From: Streptomyces sp. NRRL F-2664
Lineage (GTDB): Bacteria > Actinomycetota > Actinomycetes > Streptomycetales > Streptomycetaceae
Assembly (NCBI RefSeq): GCF_000719345.1
Contig: NZ_JOFX01000086.1
Location: 1-10,340, forward strand
Direction: 5' to 3'
Length of the DNA: 10,340 nucleotides
Part shown: positions 1 through 5,924 of the stretch, in pieces
Position numbering within the stretch: the first letter of the stretch is position 1
How the letters are laid out: each line of letters begins with the position of its first letter
Position numbers and translations under genes: made by a program
Notes under the pieces: model-generated
Database searches by the model: none
Seen by the model: the letters and a program-made list of their open reading frames with translations, nothing else
What the model was told of the DNA's origin: nothing

Positions 1-180
1 TGAAACCGGTGTCGTCGATGATCAGCACGCCGCCCGGCCCGAGCCGTTCGGCAACATGGTCCCGCACGTCGTCACGGACCGCGTCTGCATCCCAGACGCA
101 GACGCTCGAGTCCAGCAACCTCTGAAACCCATCCGGAGTCCGGTGACCTGCGTATTCGGCCAGCTGCAGCCCGGCGCGCC
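1..180 (-). pseudogene. IS701-type transposase fragment (N-terminal part, cut at both ends)
   Basis: Read on the reverse strand, the frame with codons ending at position 3 gives an uninterrupted stretch containing LAEYAGHRTPDGFQRLL, then WDADAVRDDVRDHVAE, then GGVLIIDDTGF. This order (a 'GH-TPDG-Q-LL' block, a 'WDAD-VRDD-R' block, then an 'L-IDDTGF' block holding the first catalytic Asp) is characteristic of IS701-family DDE transposases of actinobacteria. The family normally has about 50-60 residues before LAEYAGH; here homology stops at about 180 and an in-frame stop lies at 195-197, so the 5' end is missing. The 3' part continues beyond the left edge of the window. It abuts the IS110 remnant at 181, on the opposite strand. 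The family call is firm; loss of function is inferred from the missing N-terminus. Confidence 0.75.
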
Positions 181-335
181 GAGCAGGCGGCGGTCACCAC
201 CCGCCTGCAGCGCAAACGCGCCGAGGGGAAGTCTCACAAGCAGGCCGTCCCGGCTCTGGCAGGCGTGGCCTCAACGTGTTATGGGTCCTCATACGCGACG
301 GCAAGGCCTTCGAGCTCAGTACCTCGCTTCCGTAG
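181..335 (+). pseudogene. IS110-type transposase C-terminal remnant, frameshifted
   Basis: The forward strand encodes TTRLQRKRAEGKSHKQAV and then, after a one-base shift near 261, NVLWVLIRDGKAFEL followed by a TAG stop at 333-335. 'RKRAEGK-H-QAV-ALARRR-NVLW-L-RDG' is the signature extreme C-terminus of IS110/IS116/IS902 transposases. Restoring one base at 259-261 (ALA then RRGLNVLW) rejoins the two halves. Everything upstream (the RuvC-like DEDD domain and most of the Tnp domain) is absent, replaced at about 180 by the IS701 fragment. This is a dead 3' end about 50 codons long. About 50 bases after the stop there is a sequence (about 371-395) that vaguely recalls IS110 right ends, but I cannot define a boundary. 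Confidence 0.7.
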
Positions 336-1250
336 CGGCATGAACCCGTCACAAGGCGTCACCGCTCTGGCTCGACCAAGATTGGGCAATCCCTGCTGTT
401 CTTCACACCATCCAGCTTGCTGACCGGTATCGGTCCAGGTCCTGGAAGATGTCTGGCCGTCCGTGGGGAAACCCGCGGCCATGAGTGGGGTGATGGGCGG
501 TCGCTTACGGCGGAGTATCTGCTGGCCGCCGTCGAGGCCGTCCGCGCCTTTCGCTGGAGGCAGAGGCGGGTGGAGGATCCATTCCTCGTGGAGCCCGACG
601 ACGACGGCGGCGGCCAGGGGCTGACGGCTCTGCTGTGGAAGAACTGGCTGCGGTCTGAGCCGCCAGCCGCAGGGGCCGTATCCGGATCGGCCCCTCCACG
701 CGCAGAAGCCCGCCGGGAGGGCGGGCTCGAAGGCTGCGGCTCGGGCTGGTGCGAAGACTGTGCTGGGCGGGTCTACTCTCAGACTGGCTACTGCCGGGCC
801 TTATACCCGGGCGAGCGGTTGCCGCACCAGCCGCGCATGCTCCTCATGTCACGGACTGTCCCCACTGGCCGAAGCTAGTGATTTTCTGTTGTTTTCAACC
901 GGTTGCATCTACGACCATACGGACGCCCCGGCGCGGCCTACCCCGGCCGGCCGGGCCCCTGAGAGGACGACATCCGGCTCCCCCGGGCGGACGCCACCGC
1001 TTGAGACTCCTCGGTGCAGAATTGGCGGCTGTGCCGGTGGGCGAGGCGGTTCGGCAACGGCAAGCGGTGATGTGGTGCTGACTGCGGCACGGCGGAGCAT
1101 GAAGCCGGCTGCCGACCCCTTCCGGCCCCGGCCGGCCCCGGGACGGGGGCGGTGGATCGCGGGTGGGGGCAGAACGGGCCGGGCTCCGGCGGCCGCTGAT
1201 CTCTGACATCTCATCCCACCCCCGCGGCCGCCCGCAGGCCGCTCACCCCG
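336..1250. other. Gene-free stretch, probably decayed mobile DNA
   Basis: No frame on either strand gives a protein I recognise. The longer open frames here (for example 417-878 on + and 895-1214 on -) are Arg/Pro/Ala/Gly-rich, lack a ribosome binding site, overlap one another and look like random open frames in GC-rich DNA. There is a local AT-richer patch at about 878-905 with the perfect 10-bp palindrome CAACCGGTTG at 897-906. With transposase remnants on both sides, the simplest view is decayed mobile-element DNA, but nothing in the stretch proves it. Confidence 0.45.
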
Positions 1251-1282
1251 GACCCCCGCATTCCGACGGCGCTACCCGGTCG

Positions 1283-1491
1283 AGCGCGGCCGGAGATGTC
1301 CACCGCCCATCGCACCTCATCAGCGCGTCAGCGCGTTCCCTGGCGGTCTCGATGAGGGCGAGGAGCTGGCTCTCGTCATTGATCGCCTTCGTCGAGAACA
1401 GCGTCTCGCCGTCGCTGTCGAGGGCCACCGCCCGATGGTGCCTCTTGCCGGCGTCGATGCCGACCCGCATCCGGCTCTGCCGCGTGCTCAA
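1283..1491 (-). pseudogene. IS110-family transposase, N-terminal fragment only
   Basis: On the reverse strand a TTG codon at 1489-1491, preceded by GGAG about eight bases upstream, starts LSTRQSRMRVGIDAGKRHH, followed by AVALDSDGETLFSTKAINDE and LLALIETARERAD. This matches the start of IS110 transposases: the 'VGID-GK-HH' block holds the first acidic residue of the DEDD (RuvC-like) active site. The next conserved block, EVRWAVDISGRA, is in a different frame, so a one-base frameshift lies near 1325, and homology ends at about 1283. The rest of the roughly 400-residue enzyme is missing. Strand and subtype differ from the remnant at 181-335, so the two are not halves of one simple element. Confidence 0.75.
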
Positions 1492-1690
1492 GCCTGTGGC
1501 TCCGTATCTGTCGTGACCAGCACTCCGTGGTCCGAAGAACACTCCGCCGACAGGTCCCTAACCAGCGATGACCGCAGTTCTCAATCAGTGGTCGGAGCGT
1601 CCCGGAGGACCGGGCGGCCAGTCCTCCCGAGCCATCGACGGCAACCAGTCATCAGCCGCACCCGGTCCTCCCGGACCGCCTCACATGCTT
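1492..1690 (-). mobile_element. IS110 non-coding left end, possible bridge-RNA locus (remnant)
   Basis: This is the region directly upstream of the IS110 transposase start. In IS110-type elements of the non-IS1111 group, the left non-coding end, on the transposase-sense strand, encodes a structured bridge RNA that guides target choice (established knowledge). The stretch has no ORF of note, lies in the right place and orientation, and contains a strong inverted repeat (1599-1614 with 1661-1676) enclosing a smaller hairpin. Since the transposase is truncated, any RNA would be a relic. The outer boundary of the element near 1690 is a guess. Confidence 0.35.
1599..1676. repeat. Imperfect 16-bp inverted repeat in the IS110 left end
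   Basis: Left arm 1599-1614 reads GTCCCGGAGGACCGGG. Right arm 1661-1676 reads CCCGGTCCTCCCGGAC. The arms pair at 15 of 16 positions around a 46-base interior. Inside, GGAGGA (about 1604-1609) can alternatively pair with TCCTCC (1622-1627), so mutually exclusive folds are possible. It sits within the likely bridge-RNA region of the adjacent IS110 fragment. Confidence 0.7.
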
Positions 1691-1808
1691 GACACGCCAT
1701 AGCGGCCCCGGGGGCCGGGCGCGCCGTCGCGGGCATAGGGCCCCCGCGCCCAGCCCCGTGCGTCCCACTCTGCCATCCCGGCCGCAGCGTGTTCAGCTGG
1801 CGGCAGTG

Positions 1809-1849
1809 CGGCGGTGTGGAAGGAGCGCGAGCGTCTTTCCACACCGCCG
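1809..1849. repeat. Perfect 13-bp stem-loop in gene-free DNA
   Basis: CGGCGGTGTGGAA at 1809-1821 is exactly complementary to TTCCACACCGCCG at 1837-1849. Pairing extends inward by a G-U, a G-C and an A-U pair, giving a 16-bp stem with a 9-base loop. There is no T-run on either side and no recognisable gene ends nearby, so it may be a Streptomyces-style terminator left from a lost gene or part of a mobile-element end. Confidence 0.6.
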
Positions 1850-2242
1850 GGCCGGCCACCGCGAGCGGCTTGCGATCGCCGGGGACTTGCGCTGCGCCCG
1901 CCTAACCTGGCCCGGGAGCCGACCCCGGCCCCGTTGAAGGCCCGCCGCGAGTTCGGTGCCAAGGCGGTGGCCCACAGCCGGGCGAGACGCAGTCGGCCGG
2001 GGTTCAGCGCAGAACGCGCGAGGGCACGGGCCTGGCGAGTGCAGCCCGTCAGCGCGACAGCCTCCTGCGATTGCCTGACGGGTTGAAGGCTTCCGTCACC
2101 TGTTCTGCGAGCCGCTCAGCGGTCAGGCCGGCACTTCCGTCGGAGAAGGCGGCCTGAACCGGACTGCCGCCGACAGGCCCGGGTCGGCCTCAGCGGTGCC
2201 AGCAGACTGCGCGGGCAGCACCGGTGTACGGTGCGGGCGACA

Positions 2243-2268
2243 GTCCCCGCTTGCGGCGGAGCGGGGAC
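2243..2268 (-). terminator. Likely terminator of the DUF4360 operon
   Basis: GTCCCCGCT at 2243-2251 pairs perfectly with AGCGGGGAC at 2260-2268 around an 8-base loop. It lies 45 bases past the stop of the second DUF4360 gene in the direction of transcription. There is no U-tract, which is usual for GC-rich actinobacterial terminators. Confidence 0.6.
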
Positions 2269-2312
2269 CCTTCTCGGTGCGCCGGCACGGACTCCCTGCT
2301 ATGAGGGCGGGG

Positions 2313-2972
2313 TCACGGCATGCCGGGGCATTCCGTCCATGCGAGATGGTATTCCGTGCTGACGCTGCCGTCGGTGGAGTCCATGGTCATGAAGCTTGTC
2401 TGGGTCTTCGGGTTGGAGGTGCCTGCGTTTACCCGGAGCTCAGTGTTGATGTTGAAGTTGCGCTTTTCCCCGCAGGGAGCCCAGACCAGGTCGGCGTACT
2501 CGGTGCGGTCGGTAGCCTGCCAGTTGTCGTCGTACGGCCCCGCGAAGTAGTGCGACCTCTGGGCGGTCTGGGGCATGCCCTGGAAGTAGTAGTTGGCCCG
2601 TTCCATGGCGCTGGCCCCCTGCTGCAGGGAGGCGTATCCGCGGTAGTCGGCCTGCACGATCGCGTAGGTGAAGCCGGACGGTACGTGGACGCGTAGGTTG
2701 AGCTGGCAGTTCCTGCGGAATTCCAGGGGGGACGCGTTAGGCCCGACCTGGGCGAGGTAATCGCTGTATGTGACGGTGAACGCGGTGTTGTCGGGAGCGA
2801 CTGCCACCTGGGCGGTCCCTTCCGGACAGCCGGTGCCGTTCACGCTCACGAGGTCGATGACGATCTTGTCGGGAGGTGCGGGGAGGCTTGGCTTGGCGGC
2901 ACCGGCGTGCGCAGGTGTGCCGAGGACGAGCAGCAGCGCGGCAGCGCCGCCCGCGAGGACAGTGCGGAACAT
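2313..2972 (-). CDS. Secreted DUF4360 domain-containing protein (copy 2 of tandem pair)
   Basis: A 219-residue protein. Residues 1-23 are a Sec-type signal peptide (FRTVLAGGAAALLLVLGTPAHA) with a likely cut after AHA, so the product is exported. The rest is one DUF4360 domain: VNGTGC with C49, the PDNTAFTVTYSDY block (60-72), RRNCQLNLRVHVP with C89, GFTYAIVQADYRG, the YYFQG block near 130, WAPCGE with C167, and the C-terminal MDSTDGSVS...YHLAW.EC block with C215. The four cysteines are shared with the neighbour and could form two disulfides (inference). ATG at 2970-2972 is preceded by AGGAG with about six bases of spacing. The gene follows its paralogue after a 49-base gap, so both are probably one transcript. 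The biochemical function of DUF4360 proteins is not known. Confidence 0.92.
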   Translation of the reverse strand: MFRTVLAGGAAALLLVLGTPAHAGAAKPSLPAPPDKIVIDLVSVNGTGCPEGTAQVAVAPDNTAFTVTYSDYLAQVGPNASPLEFRRNCQLNLRVHVPSGFTYAIVQADYRGYASLQQGASAMERANYYFQGMPQTAQRSHYFAGPYDDNWQATDRTEYADLVWAPCGEKRNFNINTELRVNAGTSNPKTQTSFMTMDSTDGSVSTEYHLAWTECPGMP

Positions 2973-3021
2973 GGACTCCTCTTTCAGCCTGTTGGTGAGC
3001 TGTGGCGTGGGTGCCCGGTGG

Positions 3022-3669
3022 TCATGCCGCCGGGCATTCCTTCCAGGCCAGGTGGTACTTCGTGCTGACGCTCCCGTCGGTGGAGTCCATGCCCATGAAG
3101 CTCAGATTCTGAGGATTGGAGGAGCCTGTGTACACGCGCAGCTCCGTGTTCACGTTGAGGATCCGGTCCTCACCGCACGGTGCCCAGACGAGGTCGGCGT
3201 ACCCCGTCTCGTCGCTTGCCTCCCAGTTGTCGGTGTAGGGGCCGTTGAACTGGTGGGTGACGCGGGCCGTCTGCGACATGCCCTGGAAGTAGTAACTCGC
3301 CCGCTCCTGGCCGAAGGCGCCGCGCTGCAGGTGGGCGAATCCCCGGTAGTCGGCTCTGGCGACTGCGTAGGTGAAGCCTTGCGGGACATGCACTCTGAGG
3401 CCGAGCTGGCAGTTCTTTCGGAAGTCCACGGGGTTGGAACCCGCCCCGGCCTGGGCCAGGTAGTCGCTGTAGGTGACGGTGAACGCCGTGTTGTCGGGGG
3501 AAGCGGCCACCGCGGCGGTGCCCTGCCGGCAACCGGAGCCGTTGACTGTCTGGACCTCCACGGTGATCTGGCCGGGCGGATCGGTGACCGGCTGTGCCTG
3601 GGCGGGTGCCGCGGCGAGGATCGCCGCCATACCCACCGCTCCGCCGACCAGCAGGTGTCGCACTGTCAT
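3022..3669 (-). CDS. Secreted DUF4360 domain-containing protein (copy 1 of tandem pair)
   Basis: A 215-residue protein and the first gene of the pair. It starts with a signal peptide (VRHLLVGGAVGMAAILAA, likely cut after AQA at about residue 25), followed by one DUF4360 domain: VNGSGC with C47, PDNTAFTVTYSDYLAQ, RKNCQLGLRVHVP with C87, ADYRG, YYFQGM, WAPCGE with C165 and MDSTDGSVSTKYHLAW ending in C212. By eye it is about two-thirds identical to its downstream neighbour across the mature domain, with all four cysteines and the same C-terminal end, so a gene duplication is clear. ATG at 3667-3669 has AGGAG five bases upstream. Leader and promoter must lie in 3670-4050; I see no confident promoter. 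Function is unknown; an extracellular or envelope role follows from the signal peptide only. Confidence 0.92.
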   Translation of the reverse strand: MTVRHLLVGGAVGMAAILAAAPAQAQPVTDPPGQITVEVQTVNGSGCRQGTAAVAASPDNTAFTVTYSDYLAQAGAGSNPVDFRKNCQLGLRVHVPQGFTYAVARADYRGFAHLQRGAFGQERASYYFQGMSQTARVTHQFNGPYTDNWEASDETGYADLVWAPCGEDRILNVNTELRVYTGSSNPQNLSFMGMDSTDGSVSTKYHLAWKECPAA

Positions 3670-4050
3670 GGCATCTCCTGTTCTTCAGCCTTGAGGGGAG
3701 CGAACAGATCAATGGCGCGCATTGACGCGCCCATGACAGCAAAAACTTCGGGCAGCGTGAAGGACCTGTGTTCATTCCACGGGTTTGCCGCGAAGCAGGT
3801 GTCCGGTTTTCGTGCAGCCGCCACAGATAGCGGAGGGCGGGCCCCTGCCGCCAACCTGCGGGCAGCCCTCCCGCACGACGCATACCGCCAAGTCAGGTCC
3901 AGGCCATTCGATCGGCTCAAAAGTATTCGGCCCTGTCCGCACCGGCGGCGGCGCAACAGGCGGCGGCACGAGCGCCCGCAGCAACGATCGCGAGGAGCCT
4001 GGAGGCCGCTGACGCGTCACGCCCCACGGGTCGGCGTCTCGAGAAGTCGG
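3670..4050. other. Upstream region of the DUF4360 operon
   Basis: No gene is recognisable. On the transcribed (reverse) strand this is the leader and promoter region of the operon. GGCGCG and CGCGCC at about 3713-3730 form a short hairpin in the likely 5' leader, 44-57 bases before the start codon. A second short inverted repeat (GGAGGGC with GCCCTCC) lies at about 3833-3871. No clear -35/-10 pair was found. Open frames crossing this stretch on both strands are unlike any known protein. Confidence 0.4.
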
Positions 4051-4166
4051 CTTCTTCCGCGTTGCCTCTCCAAGGTGCGGACGGCTCGGTTCCCTTGGCG
4101 TGAGTGTGCGCGGCTGACGCGGGCTTGGCGGCAGATCCGCCGGGCTTTGAGCCGTGCTGAAGGGTG
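4051..4166 (-). pseudogene. 3' end remnant of an IS5-type transposase (same type as the one at 9459)
   Basis: The forward sequence from CTTCTTC at 4051 to about 4166 runs parallel to 9459-9573, with blocks such as GCGGAAGATCCGCC versus GCGGCAGATCCGCC and near-identical GGCTGACGCGGGCT. On the reverse strand it encodes ARLKARRICRQARVSRAH... and then RAVRTLERQR, compared with TRLKAWRIFRRARVSPNT... and KAVPTLEKQC in the copy near 9464. That is the C-terminal end of an IS5-family (DDE_Tnp_4-type) transposase. The catalytic region is absent and homology stops at about 4166, with a one-base length difference near 4157. It is a dead fragment flanked by a second, different IS5 end. Confidence 0.65.
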
Positions 4167-4204
4167 TGGCAGAAGACAGGCCGGTGTGGTGCCTGACGTG
4201 CTGC

Positions 4205-4313
4205 TTCACCGTGCCGGTTGTGCATGGTGGCGACGGCCTGGACCGCGTGCTGGAGGCCGCCGCCCCCTTTGCCGGTAGCCGCGGAGGATCTTCCAGTTCT
4301 TCATGCGGGCGAA
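4205..4313 (-). pseudogene. 3' end remnant of a second, different IS5-type transposase
   Basis: On the reverse strand, ARMKNWKILRGYR is read from about 4313, and after a frameshift near 4262 the frame continues GGGLQHAVQAVATMHN. 'MKNWKILR...GGGLHHAVQAVA-MHN' is a recognisable C-terminus of a group of actinobacterial IS5-type transposases. No catalytic residues remain and no homology extends past about 4315. It lies just upstream of the acetyltransferase gene, which shows that the long open frame running into that gene from 4218 is not its true N-terminus. Confidence 0.55.
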
Positions 4314-4607
4314 AGTGACACCGCCCCAGCTCGCCGGGGTTCAGGGCGGGTGAGCACCCGGCAGGCAGTGCAGACGCCGTCCCGGAGATGCTCCGGTCAC
4401 GGCCCGGACGGCCCCACAGTCCTGCAGGGCCGGTTCACGCGCGGGCCGGACCGTCCTTCACCGCCACCCCCGGGCCTGGCACCCGTGGCTGCCTCTTGCC
4501 GCCGCGGCTACCCCGGCAGCCCCTTCCGGCAGGCCCCCGCGCCCCCCGTGCCGAGCCGGGGTGTGGCGTTCAGCCCTGCCGCAGCACGAGCCAGGGAACC
4601 TGGACCG
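4314..4607. other. Upstream region of the acetyltransferase gene
   Basis: An open frame runs through here into the acetyltransferase, but its translation is Pro/Arg/Ala-rich, matches no domain and overlaps transposase debris at its start. I see no clear promoter. A short imperfect inverted repeat (GCTCGCC with GGGTGAGC) lies at about 4330-4356. Confidence 0.4.
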
Positions 4608-5459
4608 GTGAACACGCAGACCAGCCACACCGTGGTGCGCCCCTACCTGCCGCGAGACCGGGAGCGGCTCCTGGAACTGATCGAGGGCGACCGGCTGCCC
4701 GGCCGCCCGGCGGTGACCGCCGACATGCTCGGGCACGTTCTCGCCAGCTGCTGCCCTGGGGACGCGGTCCCCTCCCTGCTTCAGAAACCGCGCACGGACG
4801 TGGCGGTCGGCAGCGCTGGCGAGGTCGTGGGCGCCATCGGCTGGGCTCTGAGCGAACACGGGGGCGACGGGCTGCTGCTGTGGCTGCACTGCGCGGAGGA
4901 CGACCAGCACGTCGCCCAAGTGCTGGTGCGGCACATGCTGGAACACGCCGGGCGGCGCACCGTGCACGCATTGGCCACACCGACAGCGATGTCCTTCGCG
5001 GGCCTGCCCGTACACAACCGCCGGGGCAGTGCACTTGCGCTGGAGGCTGCGGGATTCCGCCGCCAGGACGGCTGGAGCTACCTTCGCTGCCTCCCTGGCA
5101 CCATCCCGCGCCTGCCGTACGGGGCCGCCGACATCACCGAAAGCACCGGCCCGCACGGGTGGTACATGCGGCTGCGGACAGGCAGCGGCACCCCCTTCGG
5201 AAGAGCGGTCGTCAGCCGCCCCGTCGATGGGACAGCAGTGCTGGAATGGATCACTCTGGACTCTGAACACGGGTCCGGCCACCTGCACCTGCGGCACTGC
5301 CTGGCCCGCCTTGCCGACCTCGGCATCCGCGAGCTCACCGTCCTCCTCGACATCCCAGCCGGCTGCGCCTGCGACAGCACCGGTCCGGCAGCACAACTCC
5401 ACCGGCAAGCCGGCTTCCAGGAAATCGACCAGCTCCACCCCTACACCCGCCGCCTGTAA
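4608..5459 (+). CDS. GNAT-like N-acetyltransferase, two GNAT-type modules
   Basis: From GTG at 4608 the product has 283 residues. Its N-terminus (VVRPYLPRDRERLLELIEGD, about 9-28) is typical of GNAT proteins, followed by VAVGSAGEVVGAIGWAL (about 65-81, central strands), LLLWLHC...VAQVLVRHML (89-111), and ALEAAGFRRQDGWSYLR (144-160), the usual end of a GNAT fold. A second similar pattern follows: VLEWITLDSEHGSGHLHLRHCL (211-231), then IRELTVLLDIP and AAQLHRQAGFQEIDQLHPYTR to the end. The acetyl-CoA loop (consensus Q/R-x-x-G-x-G/A) is degenerate in both halves. The start was chosen because similarity begins about nine residues in, AGGGA precedes it by ten bases, and upstream DNA is IS5 debris. 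Substrate is unknown. It may share transcription with the cold-shock gene 127 bases downstream. Confidence 0.8.
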   Translation: MNTQTSHTVVRPYLPRDRERLLELIEGDRLPGRPAVTADMLGHVLASCCPGDAVPSLLQKPRTDVAVGSAGEVVGAIGWALSEHGGDGLLLWLHCAEDDQHVAQVLVRHMLEHAGRRTVHALATPTAMSFAGLPVHNRRGSALALEAAGFRRQDGWSYLRCLPGTIPRLPYGAADITESTGPHGWYMRLRTGSGTPFGRAVVSRPVDGTAVLEWITLDSEHGSGHLHLRHCLARLADLGIRELTVLLDIPAGCACDSTGPAAQLHRQAGFQEIDQLHPYTRRL

Positions 5460-5586
5460 CCCGGCCCTGCACCAGCCTGCCTCGGCATCCCGGGACTTCA
5501 CTGCGGCAGGGATGGCAGACTTCCACCAGCGGGCGCTTCCCAGCGAAGCACCCGGCACTACTTGCGAGCGAACAAGGATATGAGCG

Positions 5587-5790
5587 ATGGCAACTGGCAC
5601 CGTGAAGTGGTTCAACGCTGAAAAGGGCTACGGCTTCATCAGCCAAGACGACGGGAACCCGGACCTGTTCGTCCACTACTCAGCCATCCAGGGCACCGGC
5701 TTCAAGGAACTCCACGAAGCCGACCACGTCGAATACAGCGTAGTGGGAGGCCCCAAGGGACTCCAGGCAGATCAGGTCACCCGCCGGTAG
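5587..5790 (+). CDS. Cold-shock domain protein (CspA family)
   Basis: A 67-residue single cold-shock domain, the normal length for a bacterial Csp. It has [16 protein letters not shown] at 3-18, containing the RNP1 motif KGYGFIS (13-19), and RNP2-like LFVHYS (27-32), then [14 protein letters not shown] and the closing [10 protein letters not shown]. Family members are small OB-fold cytoplasmic proteins that bind single-stranded RNA and DNA and act as RNA chaperones; RNP1 and RNP2 carry the binding aromatics (W8, F9, Y15, F17, F28, H30). L27 and Y31 are mild variations from the common V-F-V-H-F. ATG at 5587 has AAGGA eight bases upstream. A 127-base leader separates it from the acetyltransferase gene, and a strong terminator hairpin follows 33 bases after the stop. 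Actinobacteria usually carry several paralogues, so I give no gene number. Confidence 0.95.
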   Translation: MATGTVKWFNAEKGYGFISQDDGNPDLFVHYSAIQGTGFKELHEADHVEYSVVGGPKGLQADQVTRR

Positions 5791-5822
5791 CCGAACAAGC
5801 CGCAGGGCCGCGGGTGCGGTGT

Positions 5823-5848
5823 CCGTCCGCCGACGTCTCGGCGGACGG
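5823..5848 (+). terminator. Strong terminator hairpin after the cold-shock gene
   Basis: CCGTCCGCCGA (5823-5833) and TCGGCGGACGG (5838-5848) form a perfect 11-bp GC-rich stem with a four-base loop, 33 bases after the cold-shock stop codon. There is no U-tract, as is common in Streptomyces. Confidence 0.8.
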
Positions 5849-5924
5849 CCGGGGCCGCGGCTCCTGGAACCGGCAGGGCGGAGACACCCGCACCCAGTCG
5901 GCCGCGCCAGCCACTGCGCCGCAC

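Larger units (their letters stand above)
1691..2312. other. Gene-poor intergenic region with several hairpins
   Basis: No protein-coding gene is supportable. It contains the hairpin at 1809-1849, an 8-bp inverted repeat CCCGTCAG (2045-2052) with CTGACGGG (2075-2082), and the terminator-like hairpin at 2243-2268. On the reverse strand a 45-codon open stretch from about 2196 to 2062 has a protein-like composition (it includes LTAERLAEQVTEAFNPSG) but no start codon with a ribosome binding site. It could be the 3' end of a lost gene; I do not recognise it. Confidence 0.45.

Noticed and set aside
417..1214. Several overlapping open frames on both strands between the two left-hand transposase remnants
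   Set aside because: No ribosome binding sites, no recognisable motif, and composition typical of random frames in GC-rich DNA.
181..1491. The two IS110 fragments at 181-335 and 1283-1491 as one interrupted element
   Set aside because: They are on opposite strands, and the C-terminal and N-terminal sequences look like different IS110 subgroups.
2770..4278. Long forward open frame of about 500 codons across the DUF4360 operon
   Set aside because: It is antisense to two well-supported DUF4360 genes and then crosses IS5 debris; its translation has no recognisable domain and no ribosome binding site. A GC-rich shadow frame.
4218..4607. N-terminal extension of the acetyltransferase back to 4218
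   Set aside because: The extension overlaps a reverse-strand IS5 transposase remnant, is Pro/Arg-rich, and has no domain similarity; GNAT similarity begins just after 4608.
4458..5615. Reverse open frame of 385 codons opposite the acetyltransferase
   Set aside because: Antisense shadow of the GNAT gene; no motif and no ribosome binding site.
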